Positions 50,794 to 63,864 of a stretch of DNA of 64,000 bases are shown one piece after another. A model generated the notes under the pieces. The model saw only the letters and a list, made by a program, of their open reading frames with translations, was not told where the DNA came from and searched no databases. Position 1 is the first letter of the stretch; every line of letters begins with the position of its first letter. The translations under genes and the position numbers were made by a program. This DNA is from Rhodocyclales bacterium (lineage in GTDB: Bacteria > Pseudomonadota > Gammaproteobacteria > Burkholderiales > Rhodocyclaceae): NCBI GenBank assembly GCA_016235765.1, contig JACRIZ010000043.1, positions 1-64,000 of the forward strand, written 5' to 3'.

Positions 50794-52086
50794 ATGAACG
50801 CGCAACGCATGGCAACGCTGACGGTCGACGGCAAGAGCGTCGAACTTCCCGTTTACTCCGGAACCATCGGCCCGGACGTGATTGACGTCCGTCCGCTGTA
50901 TGCCAAGACCGGAACCTTCACTTTCGACCCGGGCTACATGTCCACGGCTTCCTGCAAGTCGTCGATCACCTACATCGACGGCGACAAGGGCGAACTGTTC
51001 TATCGCGGCTATCCGATCGAGCAACTGGCCGAGAAGTGCAACTTCCTGGAAGTCTGCTACCTGCTCAAGAACGGCGAACTGCCGAACAAGGCGCAATTCG
51101 ACGATTGGCAGGCGCGCGTACGCAACCACACCATGGTGCACGACCAGTTGACGCGGTTCTTCCAGGGGTTCCGGCGCGATGCGCACCCGATGGCGGTGCT
51201 GGTCGGCGTGGTCGGCGGCCTGTCGGCCTTCTATCACGACTCGCTCGACATCAACAATCCGGAGCACCGGCTGACGGCGGCGATCCGCCTGATCGCCAAG
51301 ATGCCGACGATTACTGCCATGGCCTACCGCTACAACATGGGCCTGCCGTTCATGTACCCGAAGAACAGTTACGACTACGCGACCAACTTCCTGTACATGA
51401 TGTCGGCCAATCCCTGCGAAGACTTCGTGCCGAATCCGGTGCTGTCGCGGGCACTCGATCGCATCCTGATCCTGCATGCCGACCACGAGCAGAATGCCTC
51501 GACCTCGACGGTGCGCCTGTCGGGTTCGTCGGGCGCCAACCCGTTCGCCTGCATCGCCGCCGGCATTGCCTGCCTGTGGGGGCCCGCGCACGGCGGTGCC
51601 AACGAGGCCTGCCTGAAGATGCTGGAAGAGATCGGCGACGTCTCGCGGGTACCCGAATACATCAAGCGCGCCAAGGACAAGAACGACAGCTTCAAGCTGA
51701 TGGGCTTTGGCCACCGCGTCTACAAGAACTTCGATCCGCGCGCCAAGCTGATGCGCGAGACCTGCCACGAAGTGCTGAACGAACTGGGTCTGCACAACGA
51801 CCCGCTGTTCAAGCTGGCGCTCGAGCTGGAGCGCATCGCGCTCGAGGACGAGTACTTCGTCGAGAAGAAGCTCTATCCGAACGTCGACTTCTACTCGGGC
51901 ATCGTCCAGCGCGCGCTGGGCATTCCGACCAAGCTGTTCACCGGCATCTTCGCCATGGCACGCACCATCGGCTGGATCGCCCAGTGGCACGAGATGATCT
52001 CCGATCCCGAGCAGAAGATCGGCCGGCCGCGCCAGTTGTACACGGGTGCCGCCCGGCGCGACGTGGCAACGATGGACAAGCGATAA
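50794..52086 (+). CDS. gltA: Citrate synthase (type II)
   Basis: 430 residues of the hexameric, NADH-sensitive bacterial type. Catalytic residues lie in [15 protein letters not shown] (~230), [14 protein letters not shown] (~267) and [14 protein letters not shown] (~305), with the catalytic aspartate in [10 protein letters not shown] (~362). It condenses oxaloacetate with acetyl-CoA. A strong hairpin separates it from sucA. Confidence 0.96.
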   Translation: MNAQRMATLTVDGKSVELPVYSGTIGPDVIDVRPLYAKTGTFTFDPGYMSTASCKSSITYIDGDKGELFYRGYPIEQLAEKCNFLEVCYLLKNGELPNKAQFDDWQARVRNHTMVHDQLTRFFQGFRRDAHPMAVLVGVVGGLSAFYHDSLDINNPEHRLTAAIRLIAKMPTITAMAYRYNMGLPFMYPKNSYDYATNFLYMMSANPCEDFVPNPVLSRALDRILILHADHEQNASTSTVRLSGSSGANPFACIAAGIACLWGPAHGGANEACLKMLEEIGDVSRVPEYIKRAKDKNDSFKLMGFGHRVYKNFDPRAKLMRETCHEVLNELGLHNDPLFKLALELERIALEDEYFVEKKLYPNVDFYSGIVQRALGIPTKLFTGIFAMARTIGWIAQWHEMISDPEQKIGRPRQLYTGAARRDVATMDKR

Positions 52087-52091
52087 GGGTT

Positions 52092-52122
52092 GGAACGGGG
52101 GCGGGCGACCGCCCCCTGTTCC
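52092..52122 (+). repeat. GC-rich hairpin with GNRA loop between gltA and sucA
   Basis: GGAAC-GGGGGCGG, loop GCGA, CCGCCCCC-T-GTTCC: 13 paired bases with a single bulged T. There is no T run, so it is more likely an RNA-processing, stability or attenuation element than a simple terminator. It is 29 bases before the sucA start. Confidence 0.6.
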
Positions 52123-52150
52123 GCTACACCCCATAAAGAGAGGTGACGAG

Positions 52151-54979
52151 ATGATGAGACAACAGTTGGCCAATTCCTATTTGTTCGGTGCCAATGCACC
52201 GTTCATCGAGGAACTCTACGAGCGCTATCTGGAAAATCCCGGTGCGGTCGAACCGGCCTGGCGCGACTACTTCGACAAACTGGGCGCATTGCCTGGCGTC
52301 AGCCAGTCGACCGCGCCCGACGTTCCCCACGCTCCTGTAATCGCGTCCTTCGCCCAGCGCGCCAAGGAGGGCACGCTGCAGGCGCCGGCGCGCGCTTCGA
52401 CCCAGCACAACGAGAAGCAGGTCCGCGTGCTGCAGTTGATCAATGCCTACCGTTTCCTCGGCAATCGCTGGGCGCAACTCGATCCGCTCAAGCGCCACGA
52501 ACGGCCGCAGATCGTCGAGCTCGATCCGTCCTACTATGGCTTCACCGAGGCCGACCTCGGTCAGCATTTCAACTGCGGTTCCTTCGCCGCCTGTCCAACC
52601 GAACCCAACCTGCGCGAGATTCTCGAAGCCGTCCGGCAGACTTACTGCGGTTCGGTCGGTTCCGAGTACATGTATCTGTCCGATGTGGGCCAGAAGCGCT
52701 GGATCCAGGCCCGTCTGGAGCCGATCCGCGCCACCCCGGCGTATGCGCCCGACGAAAAGAAGCGTCTGCTGGAGCGGCTGACCGCAGCCGAGACGCTGGA
52801 GCGCTACCTGCACACCCGTTATGTCGGCCAGAAGCGCTTCTCGCTCGAGGGCGGCGAGTCGCTGATCGTCGCCATGGACCAGTTGATTCGCGGCGGCGGT
52901 GCGCTGGGCGTCAAGGAGATGGTCATCGGCATGGCCCACCGCGGCCGTCTCAACGTGCTGGTCAATACGCTCGGCAAGCAGCCTGGGATGCTATTCGAGG
53001 AGTTCGAGGGCAAAAAGGCCCAGGACCTGTCGGCCGGCGACGTGAAGTACCACATGGGTTACTCGTCGGACGTTTCGACGCCTGGCGGTGCGATGCACCT
53101 GACGCTGGCGTTCAACCCGTCGCACCTCGAAATCGTCAATCCGGTCGTCTGCGGTTCCGTGTATGCGCGCCAGGTGCGCCGCGGGCCGACCGGCAAGAAG
53201 GAAGTCGTGCCGGTGCTGATCCACGGCGATGCCGCGGTGGCCGGTCAGGGCGTCAACCAGGAGATGCTCAACTTCTCGCAGACGCGTGGCTACGGTACCG
53301 GCGGCACGGTGCACATCGTGGTCAACAACCAGATCGGCTTCACGACTTCCGACCTGCGCGACTATCGTTCCTCGCTTTACTGCACCGACATCTTCAAGAT
53401 GGTCGAGGCGCCGATCTTCCACGTCAATGGCGACGATCCGGAAGCGGTGGCCTATGTGACGCAACTGGCCATGGAATTCCGCCAGGAATTCGGCAAGGAC
53501 GTCGTGGTCGACATCGTCTGCTTCCGCAAGCTCGGCCACAACGAGCAGGACGAGCCGATGGTGACCCAGCCGCTGATGTACAAGAAGGTCAATGCCCATC
53601 CGGGCACGCGCAAGCTGTACGCCGACAAGCTGGCGGCGCAAGGCGTCATCCCGGCAGATGGTGGCGACAGCATGATCAAGGACTACCGCGCCGCGCTCGA
53701 CGAGGGACGCCACCTGATCGACCCGGTGATCTCCAACTACCAGAGCAACATGGGCATCGACTGGGCGCCCCACGTCAATGTGCCCTATACGGAAAAGTGC
53801 GACACCACGGTCTCGAAGAAGGAATTGCAGCGCCTGGCGCAGCAACTGACCGCGATTCCGCCCAATTTCGTGCTGCATCCGCGTGTGCAGAAGATCATCG
53901 ACGACCGTCGCCAGATGGGGGCGGGCAAACTGCCGGTCGACTGGGGCATGGGCGAGAACCTGGCCTACGCGACGTTGCTGGCCGCCGGTTTCAACGTGCG
54001 CGTGTCGGGCGAGGACGTCGGCCGCGGCACCTTCTTCCACCGTCATGCCGCGCTGCACGACCAGCACCGCGAGAAGTGGGACGAGGGCACCTGGTGGCCG
54101 CTGCAGCACCTGCAGGAGAAGCAGGGCTGGTTCCACTGCTTCGACTCGGTGCTCTCGGAGGAGGCCGTGTTGGCCTTCGAGTACGGGTTCGCCACGGCCA
54201 GCCCGAACGAGATGGTGATCTGGGAAGCGCAGTTCGGCGACTTCGCCAATGGCGCCCAGGTGGTGATCGACCAGTTCCTCAGTTCCGGTGAGGCCAAGTG
54301 GGGCCGCGGCTGCGGCCTGGTGCTGCTGCTGCCGCACGGTTACGAGGGCCAGGGCCCGGAGCATTCGTCAGCCCGCCTGGAGCGCTACATGCAGCTCTCC
54401 GCCGAGTTCAACTGGGAAGTCTGCCAGCCATCCAGCGCCGGGCAGATATTCCACTTGCTGCGGCGGCAGATGCTGCGCAAGCAACGCAAACCCCTGATCG
54501 TGATGACGCCGAAGTCGCTGCTGCGGCACAAGGACGCGACGACCACCCTCGAGGACCTGGCCAAGGATACCTTCCACACGGTGATCGGCGAGATCGACGA
54601 TCACGATCCGAAGAAGATCACCCGCATCGTTGCCTGTGCCGGCAAGGTCTACTACGATCTGCTGGCGGCGCGTCGCGAGCGGAAGATCGAAAACGTCGCC
54701 CTGCTGCGCATCGAGCAGCTCTACCCGATGGATGACCAGCGCCTGGCGGTGGAACTGGGCAAGTACCCTAACGCCAGGCAAATCGTCTGGTGCCAGGAAG
54801 AGCCGCTCAACCAGGGCGCGTGGTACGCCAAGGCGCATACCCTCGACAAGGCACTGCGCAAAGGCCAGACGCTCGACGTGGTGGCGCGCCCGGCGTCGTC
54901 TTCGCCGGCCGTCGGCTACGCCGCCAAGCATGCCATCCAACAGAAAGAAATCGTCGACGCAGCGCTCGGCGACAAATAA
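52151..54979 (+). CDS. sucA: 2-oxoglutarate dehydrogenase E1 component
   Basis: 942 residues, the usual length. It opens with NSYLFGANAPFIEELYERYL (E1 N-terminal helix), has the catalytic HRGRLNVL region (~265), thiamine-diphosphate binding GDAAVAGQGV...NNQIGFTT (~360-395) and the C-terminal transketolase-type pyrimidine domain with SEEAVLAFEYGFA (~675). It decarboxylates 2-oxoglutarate and reduces lipoyl-E2. The ATG at 52151 follows GAGAGGTGACGAG; the in-frame upstream extension overlaps gltA and is not used. Confidence 0.96.
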   Translation: MMRQQLANSYLFGANAPFIEELYERYLENPGAVEPAWRDYFDKLGALPGVSQSTAPDVPHAPVIASFAQRAKEGTLQAPARASTQHNEKQVRVLQLINAYRFLGNRWAQLDPLKRHERPQIVELDPSYYGFTEADLGQHFNCGSFAACPTEPNLREILEAVRQTYCGSVGSEYMYLSDVGQKRWIQARLEPIRATPAYAPDEKKRLLERLTAAETLERYLHTRYVGQKRFSLEGGESLIVAMDQLIRGGGALGVKEMVIGMAHRGRLNVLVNTLGKQPGMLFEEFEGKKAQDLSAGDVKYHMGYSSDVSTPGGAMHLTLAFNPSHLEIVNPVVCGSVYARQVRRGPTGKKEVVPVLIHGDAAVAGQGVNQEMLNFSQTRGYGTGGTVHIVVNNQIGFTTSDLRDYRSSLYCTDIFKMVEAPIFHVNGDDPEAVAYVTQLAMEFRQEFGKDVVVDIVCFRKLGHNEQDEPMVTQPLMYKKVNAHPGTRKLYADKLAAQGVIPADGGDSMIKDYRAALDEGRHLIDPVISNYQSNMGIDWAPHVNVPYTEKCDTTVSKKELQRLAQQLTAIPPNFVLHPRVQKIIDDRRQMGAGKLPVDWGMGENLAYATLLAAGFNVRVSGEDVGRGTFFHRHAALHDQHREKWDEGTWWPLQHLQEKQGWFHCFDSVLSEEAVLAFEYGFATASPNEMVIWEAQFGDFANGAQVVIDQFLSSGEAKWGRGCGLVLLLPHGYEGQGPEHSSARLERYMQLSAEFNWEVCQPSSAGQIFHLLRRQMLRKQRKPLIVMTPKSLLRHKDATTTLEDLAKDTFHTVIGEIDDHDPKKITRIVACAGKVYYDLLAARRERKIENVALLRIEQLYPMDDQRLAVELGKYPNARQIVWCQEEPLNQGAWYAKAHTLDKALRKGQTLDVVARPASSSPAVGYAAKHAIQQKEIVDAALGDK

Positions 54980-54994
54980 GAGGAAAGAGAGACC

Positions 54995-57689
<2,695 letters not shown>

Positions 57690-57729
57690 TCCCTTGCCGC
57701 ATCGGGTTCTCAAGGTCCCGAAGGACGGG

Positions 57730-58827
57730 ATGATCGAAGGCTTCAATGCCGCGCTAGCCGAGCGCGGCATTGTCGCCGACCCCGCGCAATTGATGGCCGC
57801 GATGCGGCTGCAGCAGTTCTACGACGAATTGCTCGCCTTCAAGGCAGCGCGGCGGACGAAGTTGCGCAAGCTGCTGGTGCGGCCTGGATTGCCGCGCGGC
57901 GTCTGGTTCTGGGGTGGCGTCGGGCGCGGCAAGAGCCTCCTGATGGACTGTTTTTTTGCCGCGGTGCCGTACCAGCGCAAGCGGCGCGTCCATTTCCATG
58001 CCTTCATGCGCGAGATCCATGAGCGCCTGCAGGCGTTGAAGCACGAAGCCGATCCGCTCGCCAAGGTCGCGGCGCAGGTGGCCAAGGAAACGCGCCTGAT
58101 GTGCTTCGACGAATTCCATGTCTCGGACATCGCCGACGCCATGATCCTCAGCCGGCTCATGGAAGTGTTGTTCGAGGCTGGCGTACTTTTCTGCGTCACC
58201 TCCAACTATCCGCCAGACGGCCTCTATCCGCATGGCCTGCAGCGGGACCGCCTGCTGCCGACCATCGAGCTGCTCAACGACAGGCTCGATGTGATCAAGA
58301 TCGATGCCGGCATCGACTATCGGCTGCGTGCGTTGCAGCAAGCCGACATTTATCACTGCCCCGCCGACCCGCTGGCCGAGCAGGCGATGATGGCCACCTT
58401 CGGGCGCATCGCCGGCGGCGGCGGCCATGACCGACCGCTCGAGATCATGGGCCGCAAGCTGGCCGTGGTACACCGCGCGCCCGGCATCGCCTGGTTAGAG
58501 TTCGCGACGCTATGTGGTGGCCCGCGTTCGCAGAACGACTACCTCGATCTCGCGCATCGCTTCCACACTCTGTTCTTGTCGGGAGTACCGCGCATGGGGC
58601 CGGACCAGGCGTCGGAGGCGCGCCGTTTCACCTGGCTGGTCGACGTGCTCTACGACCATCGCGTCAAGCTGGTGATCACCGCCGCGTGCCCGGTCGACGA
58701 GCTCTACCTGAAGGGTCCGCAGGCCGGCGAATTCCAGCGCACGATTTCGCGCTTGGTCGAGATGCGCTCCCATGAGTATCTGGCGACCGGTCATCGCCGT
58801 TTCGAGACCCACGCTCAGGCCGCCTGA
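57730..58827 (+). CDS. zapE: Cell division ATPase ZapE (AFG1 family)
   Basis: About 365 residues. Walker A is GGVGRGKSLLMD, Walker B CFDEFHVSDIADAMIL, and the TSNYPPDGLYPHGLQRDRLLP sensor block is characteristic of AFG1/ZapE, which associates with FtsZ under stress or low oxygen. The ATG at 57730 follows AAGGA; an in-frame TTG at 57694 would add twelve residues (RVLKVPKDG) that look partly conserved, so the true start is uncertain. The zapE-after-lpd order is common in Betaproteobacteria. Confidence 0.9.
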   Translation: MIEGFNAALAERGIVADPAQLMAAMRLQQFYDELLAFKAARRTKLRKLLVRPGLPRGVWFWGGVGRGKSLLMDCFFAAVPYQRKRRVHFHAFMREIHERLQALKHEADPLAKVAAQVAKETRLMCFDEFHVSDIADAMILSRLMEVLFEAGVLFCVTSNYPPDGLYPHGLQRDRLLPTIELLNDRLDVIKIDAGIDYRLRALQQADIYHCPADPLAEQAMMATFGRIAGGGGHDRPLEIMGRKLAVVHRAPGIAWLEFATLCGGPRSQNDYLDLAHRFHTLFLSGVPRMGPDQASEARRFTWLVDVLYDHRVKLVITAACPVDELYLKGPQAGEFQRTISRLVEMRSHEYLATGHRRFETHAQAA

Positions 58828-58830
58828 GCG
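58812..58830. terminator. Palindrome at the end of zapE
   Basis: CGCTCAGGC-C-GCCTGAGCG, 9-base arms around a single base, spanning the zapE stop codon. It could end the long TCA transcript, though no T run follows. Confidence 0.35.
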
Positions 58831-58855
58831 ATCGGCGCGGCGCAACATTTCGCGC

Positions 58856-58886
58856 TTGCAAGAGGGTACAAGGACTCGGTTAGAAT
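58856..58886 (+). promoter_or_regulatory. Candidate promoter of the peroxiredoxin gene
   Basis: TTGCAA (58856-58861) and TAGAAT (58881-58886), spacer 19, 30 bases before the start codon. Confidence 0.4.
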
Positions 58887-58916
58887 CGAGACGTCACCCG
58901 ACTGAGGAGTTCGTCC

Positions 58917-59420
58917 ATGTTGCAGCCCGGCCAGCAGGCACCGATGTTCTCATTGCCCGATGCCGACATGGAAGACTTCGACCTGGCTTCGCTGCGCGGC
59001 AAGCAGCATGCAGTGGTCTTCTTCTATCCGAAGGACGGCACGCCCTATTGCACGCGCGAGGCCATCGAATTTTCCGACCATGAGGCGGAATTCAATCGCC
59101 ACAGTTGCGTCATCCTCGGCATCTCGCGCGACGACTGCCTGGCACATGCGGAATTCCGCGACAAGAACGGCCTTTCGGTACGACTGCTGTCCGATGTCGA
59201 CGGTACGGTCGGGCACAAATACGGCGTCTATCACTACCGGGAGCAGGATGGCCACAAGAAGCTGGTGGTCTCGCGCTCGACCTTCATCATCGACAAGCAG
59301 GGTATCATCCGCCATGCCTTCTATGAAGTGCCTACCAAGGGGCACGCTGCGGAGGTGTTCCAACTGGTCAAACAACTCAACGGAAGCCGTCAGCCATGCA
59401 AGTCGCAAAAAACACCGTAG
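58917..59420 (+). CDS. Peroxiredoxin (Bcp/PrxQ type)
   Basis: 167 residues of thioredoxin fold. The peroxidatic cysteine is in YPKDGTPYCTREAIEF (Cys45) with the Pro-x-x-x-Thr/Ser-x-x-Cys environment; the usual Bcp resolving cysteine five residues later is replaced, so later cysteines (HSCVILG, RDDC) may take part or the enzyme is 1-Cys. It reduces hydroperoxides in the cytoplasm. GAGGAG precedes the ATG. It overlaps slyD by 25 bases. Confidence 0.88.
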   Translation: MLQPGQQAPMFSLPDADMEDFDLASLRGKQHAVVFFYPKDGTPYCTREAIEFSDHEAEFNRHSCVILGISRDDCLAHAEFRDKNGLSVRLLSDVDGTVGHKYGVYHYREQDGHKKLVVSRSTFIIDKQGIIRHAFYEVPTKGHAAEVFQLVKQLNGSRQPCKSQKTP

Positions 59421-59878
59421 TCACTTTGAGCTATCAGGTCGCCGATAGCGACGGCAACGTGGTCGATGGCGGCGAACAGCCGATCGTCTACCTGCATGGC
59501 GGCTACGACGGGATCTTTCCGGTCATCGAAGAGGCGCTGCAGGGCAAGGCCGTTGGCGACAAGCTGGAAGTCAAGTTGCAGCCGGATGAGGCCTTTGGCG
59601 ACTACGACGCCGAACTGGTGATGATCGAGGCGCGTTCGCTGTTTCCGGACAACATCGAGGTCGGCATGCAGTTCGAGCGCGCCACCGAGGAAGGCGACGA
59701 CGGCGAGCTCTACACCATCACCGACATTGCCGACGACAAGGTCGTCGTCGACGGCAATCATCCGCTGGCCGGCATGGCCCTGGTGTTTTCCTGCACCGTC
59801 GCCGAAGTGCGGGCGGCGACGGCCGACGAGATCGACCATGGCCATATTCATGGCCCGGCAGGACACCACCACCACTGA
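59396..59878 (+). CDS. slyD: FKBP-type peptidyl-prolyl isomerase SlyD
   Basis: 160 residues: FKBP core (VVTLSYQVADSDG...YLHGGYDGIFPVIEEALQGK), an inserted IF chaperone flap (~70-125) and a histidine-rich tail (HGHIHGPAGHHHH) that binds nickel or other metals. It acts as a folding catalyst and metallochaperone. It overlaps the peroxiredoxin gene, implying coupling, and converges with mutS (6 bases). Confidence 0.93.
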   Translation: MQVAKNTVVTLSYQVADSDGNVVDGGEQPIVYLHGGYDGIFPVIEEALQGKAVGDKLEVKLQPDEAFGDYDAELVMIEARSLFPDNIEVGMQFERATEEGDDGELYTITDIADDKVVVDGNHPLAGMALVFSCTVAEVRAATADEIDHGHIHGPAGHHHH

Positions 59879-59884
59879 GCGCGC

Positions 59885-62467
59885 CTAGCGCTTTTCCAGC
59901 AGCCGCTTGAGTTCGTAGAGCTTTTCCAGCGCCTCGCGCGGTGAGAGCGCGTCTGGGTCGAGCGCGGCCAGCGATTCCACCGCCGGATGCGGTTCCGGCT
60001 CGGGGGCCGCTTCCGGCAGCCGCGCGAACAGGTCCGGCTGCGGGCCTGTGACGGCCTCGCGGTTCTCCAGTTGCACCAGGCGCCGCCTGGCGTCGCGCAC
60101 GACGCTGCCGGGTATGCCGGCCAGCGCCGCCACCTGGATGCCGTAGCTCTGCGAAGCCGGCCCCTCTTCCACCGCGTGCAGGAAGACGATCCTGTGCGCA
60201 TGCTCCACGGCGTCGAGGTGGATGTTGGCGCATTCGGGATAGTCCTGCGCCAATCGGGTCAATTCGAAGTAATGGGTCGAGAACAGCGTCCAGGCGCGGT
60301 TCTTTTCGATCAGGTGGCGGGCGATGGCGAAGGCCAGCGCCAGGCCGTCGAAGGTCGAGGTGCCGCGGCCGATCTCGTCCATCAGTACCAGCGACTTCTC
60401 GGTGGCGCCGTGCAGGATGGCGGCAGCTTCGGTCATTTCGACCATGAAGGTCGAGCGGCCGGAGGCGAGGTCGTCGGCGGCGCCGATCCGGGTGAAGATC
60501 GCGTCTACCGCGCCGAGCCGGCAGGCGCGGGCGGGTACGTAAGCGCCGCAATGGGCGAGCAGCACGATCAGCGCTACCTGGCGCATGTAGGTCGATTTGC
60601 CGCCCATGTTGGGGCCGGTGACCAGCAGCAGCTTGCGTGTTGCCGACAGCCGGGCGTCGTTGGCGATAAAGGCGTCGATCTGGCCTTCGACGACCGGGTG
60701 GCGGCCGGCTTCGATGTCGATCGTCGGTTCGACGACGAACTGCGGACGCGTCCAATCCAGGCGCACGGCGGCATCGGCGAACGCGCACAGGCCGTCGAGG
60801 AGTGCCAGGGCGCGGGCGATACGCTGGAGTTGTGGAATATATGGCGCCAGTTGATCGAGCAGCTCCTCGTAGAGTCGCTTCTCCAGCGCCAGGGCGCGGT
60901 CGTTGGCCGATAGCGCCTTGTCCTCGAAGGCCTTCAGTTCCGGTGTGATGTAACGCTCGGCGTTCTTCAGTGTCTGCCGACGGCGATAGTCCTCCGGTAT
61001 GCGCTCGACATTGGCATGCGTGACTTCGATATAGAAGCCATGCACCTTGTTGAATTCGACCTTCAGGCTGGCGATGCCGGAGCGCTCCCGCTCCCGGCGT
61101 TCCAGGTCGAGCAGGAACTCGCCGCAGTTGGCCTGCAGGGCGCGCAGTTCGTCGAGTTCCGCCGAGTAGCCAGGCGCGATCACGCCGCCGTCACGGACCT
61201 GCAATGCCGGCTCCGCGGCAATGGCCTGGGTGAGGAGGGCAAGGCAGTCGGCTGGCATTTCAAGCTCGGCGGCGAGAAAAGTCAGCCGTGGTGACGCGCC
61301 TCCGGAGAGCAGGCTGGCCAGTACCGGCAATTGCATCAGGGTTTCGCGCAGTACCGAGAGGTCGCGCGGGCGCGCGTTGCGGAGCGCGATGCGGGCGGTG
61401 ATGCGCTCGACGTCGCCCACCGCGCGCAATTCGCGGCGCAGATGTACGTGCAGGCCGTCGCCGGACTCGCCGATCAGGTCGGCGACGCCGTCGTGCCGCT
61501 GGATGGCTTCGTTGCGGTCGGCCAGCGGATGATGCAGGCAATGGCGCAACCAGCGCGAGCCCATGCTGGTCGAGCAGGTGTCGAGCAGCGACAGCAGCGT
61601 TGGTTCGGACTGGCCGCGCAGGGTCTCGGTGATTTCCAGGTTGCGTCGCGTCGCTGCATCCAGCCGCAGATAGGCGCCCTCGTGTTCGACCACCAGGCCG
61701 GTGATATGCGCCAGGGACTGCATCTGGGTGGCGCGGGCGTACTGGTAGAGCGCGCCGGCCGCGGCTACGGCCAAGGGCGAAGCGTCGGCGCCGAAGCCTG
61801 CCAGATCGCGGGTGCCGAAGTGCGCAGCCAGTTGCTTCCCGCCGGCCTCGCCGTCGAAATGCCAGTCGGGCAGGCGCTTGACGCTGCTTTCGCTGCCATC
61901 GCCAGGCAGCGGTGCGGAGCTGTCCGCTACCAGCAGTTCGGCCGGCCGCAGGCGTTCGAGGTGGGTCGGCAGCATGGCGAGCGGCGTTTCGAGCAGCCGG
62001 AAGTCGCCGCTGGCGAGATTGAGCCAGGCCAGTCCGGCACGCTGGCGCTCGACGGCGACGGCCAGCAGCAGGCTGTCGCGACGGTCGTCGAGGAGGTTGG
62101 CGTCGGTGAGCGTGCCGGGCGTGACGATGCGCGTCACGGCGCGCTCGACAGGGCCCTTCGACGTGGCCGGATCGCCGATCTGTTCGCAGATAGCCACCGA
62201 TTCGCCGAGTTTGACCAGTTTGGCGAGGTATTGCTCGACGGCGTGGAAGGGCACGCCGGCCATCGGTATCGGCTTGCCGGCAGACTGGCCGCGCTTGGTC
62301 AGGGTGATGTCGAGCAGGCGGGCGGCCTTTTCGGCATCTTCGAAGAACAGTTCATAGAAATCACCCATCCGATAGAAGAGCAGCAGATCCGCATGCTGGC
62401 GCTTGAGCGCCAGATACTGCTGCATGACCGGAGTGTGCCTGGGTGTGGTTTCCCGTTCTTCTGCCAT
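59885..62467 (-). CDS. mutS: DNA mismatch repair protein MutS
   Basis: 860 residues, normal length (E. coli 853). Mismatch-contact motif [15 protein letters not shown] (Phe-x-Glu near residue 37), connector and lever domains, clamp, and an ATPase with [13 protein letters not shown] (~620), Walker [17 protein letters not shown] and the STHYFELT motif. The lever region contains [13 protein letters not shown] (~395) encoded by a copy of the dispersed repeat. The ATG at 62467 is preferred over an in-frame start further upstream that lies within the sugar transferase gene. Confidence 0.96.
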   Translation of the reverse strand: MAEERETTPRHTPVMQQYLALKRQHADLLLFYRMGDFYELFFEDAEKAARLLDITLTKRGQSAGKPIPMAGVPFHAVEQYLAKLVKLGESVAICEQIGDPATSKGPVERAVTRIVTPGTLTDANLLDDRRDSLLLAVAVERQRAGLAWLNLASGDFRLLETPLAMLPTHLERLRPAELLVADSSAPLPGDGSESSVKRLPDWHFDGEAGGKQLAAHFGTRDLAGFGADASPLAVAAAGALYQYARATQMQSLAHITGLVVEHEGAYLRLDAATRRNLEITETLRGQSEPTLLSLLDTCSTSMGSRWLRHCLHHPLADRNEAIQRHDGVADLIGESGDGLHVHLRRELRAVGDVERITARIALRNARPRDLSVLRETLMQLPVLASLLSGGASPRLTFLAAELEMPADCLALLTQAIAAEPALQVRDGGVIAPGYSAELDELRALQANCGEFLLDLERRERERSGIASLKVEFNKVHGFYIEVTHANVERIPEDYRRRQTLKNAERYITPELKAFEDKALSANDRALALEKRLYEELLDQLAPYIPQLQRIARALALLDGLCAFADAAVRLDWTRPQFVVEPTIDIEAGRHPVVEGQIDAFIANDARLSATRKLLLVTGPNMGGKSTYMRQVALIVLLAHCGAYVPARACRLGAVDAIFTRIGAADDLASGRSTFMVEMTEAAAILHGATEKSLVLMDEIGRGTSTFDGLALAFAIARHLIEKNRAWTLFSTHYFELTRLAQDYPECANIHLDAVEHAHRIVFLHAVEEGPASQSYGIQVAALAGIPGSVVRDARRRLVQLENREAVTGPQPDLFARLPEAAPEPEPHPAVESLAALDPDALSPREALEKLYELKRLLEKR
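61271..61300 (+). repeat. Dispersed repeat copy (e), inside mutS
   Basis: GGCGAGA-AAAGTCAGCCGTGG-TGACGCGCC: perfect core and ends, taken as the type copy. The opposite strand encodes SPRLTFLA in MutS. Confidence 0.75.
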
Positions 62468-62481
62468 GTGCGGGAAAGCGC

Positions 62482-63864
62482 CTACTGCGCGCCTTTGCCG
62501 CTCAGGACGACGCCGACGGTCTCGAACAGGATCACCATGTCGAGAAACAGCGTGTGGTTCTTGACGTAGTAGAGGTCGTACTGGAGCTTCTGCGCGGAAT
62601 CGTCGATGGACGCGCCGTAAGGGTAGCGAACCTGCGCCCAGCCGGTCACACCGGGCTTGACGCTGTGCCGGACGGCGTAGAAGGGAATCACCGGCGTCAG
62701 CTTGTCGATGAAGTGCTGCCGTTCCGGACGGGGACCGACCAGGCTCATGTCGCCCTTCAGCACGCTGATCAGTTGCGGCAGTTCGTCGACGCGGATCTTG
62801 CGGATGATGCGGCCGACCCGCGTCACGCGGTTGTCGCCGGAGGTCGCCCACTTGGGGCCATCCTTTTCGGCATCGGTGCGCATGCTGCGGAACTTGATGA
62901 CACTGAACGGCTTGCCGTCCAGGCCGACGCGCTCCTGGAGATAGAAGATCGGGAAGCCGTTCTCCAGGACGATGGCAATGGCGGCCACGATCATCATCGG
63001 CGCCGCCAGGATCAGCAAGATCAGCGAACAGACGATATCGAATACGCGCTTCACGGCATTGCGCAGGAAGGTCTGGCGGAATCCGGTGCCAAAGATCAAG
63101 TAGCTCGCCTTCAGCGAGTCGAGGCGGATCTGGCCGAGGAACTGCTCGAAGTGGGTGGCCAGGTCGAGTACGCGAACGCCGTAGAGCTTGCAGTCCAGCA
63201 ATTCGCGCAGCGGCATGGCGCCGCCGCGCCGCTCGGTGATGGCGAGGATGATTTCGTCGACGTCGTGCTTGCGTGCCGTCATCGCCAGCGAACCGTCGGA
63301 AGCAATGATCTGCTCGGGCGGTACGGCCGTCTTCTCGCCCGTCGGCGCCGGCACGTAGCCGACGATTTCGACGTAGCGGTCCGACTTGGCAATGATCTTG
63401 GCGACCTCCAGGGCCTTGTCGCCGCAGCCGAAGATGAGTACCCGGCTCATCATGACCTGCGGTGGCGGCATGTGGTAGGCGCGCAGGCGGTTGACCAGCA
63501 TGCCGAACACCGCGCCCATCACGGCCAACTGCAAGAACTGTTTGTTGACCGTTGTGTCTGGCAACAGCAGGAGGTAGAGGCCGTAGGCAATCGGTATGGA
63601 CAGGTGCAGGGTCAGGATCGCGCGCGCGCGCGTTTGCATGAAAGTATGAGTCTGCACCCGGTGGTAGAAGCCGAGCGACGCGTTCAGCATCAGCATCGTC
63701 AGGGCCAGTACCACCGAGTAGAGCGCCACGACGTCGAGTTCCACCGGCAGGCCATGGCCGACCCAGGCAAAGGCGATGCCGATGCCGAGCAGGATGAAGG
63801 CAAAATCGGAGACCACGCCGATGATGGTCGCGGGCTGAACCCAGTGGCTGAATACCCTGATCAC
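62482..63864 (-). CDS. XrtA/PEP-CTERM-associated sugar transferase (TIGR03013 type)
   Basis: 460 residues of the polyprenyl-phosphate hexose-1-phosphate transferase class. Four N-terminal membrane segments (~15-125), a Rossmann-like CoA-binding-type domain (~135-245; [12 protein letters not shown]), one more segment (~272-295) and the C-terminal bacterial sugar transferase domain with [40 protein letters not shown]. It starts exopolysaccharide repeat synthesis on undecaprenyl phosphate. This subtype accompanies exosortase (PEP-CTERM) loci, presumably just beyond the window. The start is a GTG at 63864. The remaining 136 bases to the edge show no gene. Confidence 0.88.
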   Translation of the reverse strand: MIRVFSHWVQPATIIGVVSDFAFILLGIGIAFAWVGHGLPVELDVVALYSVVLALTMLMLNASLGFYHRVQTHTFMQTRARAILTLHLSIPIAYGLYLLLLPDTTVNKQFLQLAVMGAVFGMLVNRLRAYHMPPPQVMMSRVLIFGCGDKALEVAKIIAKSDRYVEIVGYVPAPTGEKTAVPPEQIIASDGSLAMTARKHDVDEIILAITERRGGAMPLRELLDCKLYGVRVLDLATHFEQFLGQIRLDSLKASYLIFGTGFRQTFLRNAVKRVFDIVCSLILLILAAPMMIVAAIAIVLENGFPIFYLQERVGLDGKPFSVIKFRSMRTDAEKDGPKWATSGDNRVTRVGRIIRKIRVDELPQLISVLKGDMSLVGPRPERQHFIDKLTPVIPFYAVRHSVKPGVTGWAQVRYPYGASIDDSAQKLQYDLYYVKNHTLFLDMVILFETVGVVLSGKGAQ

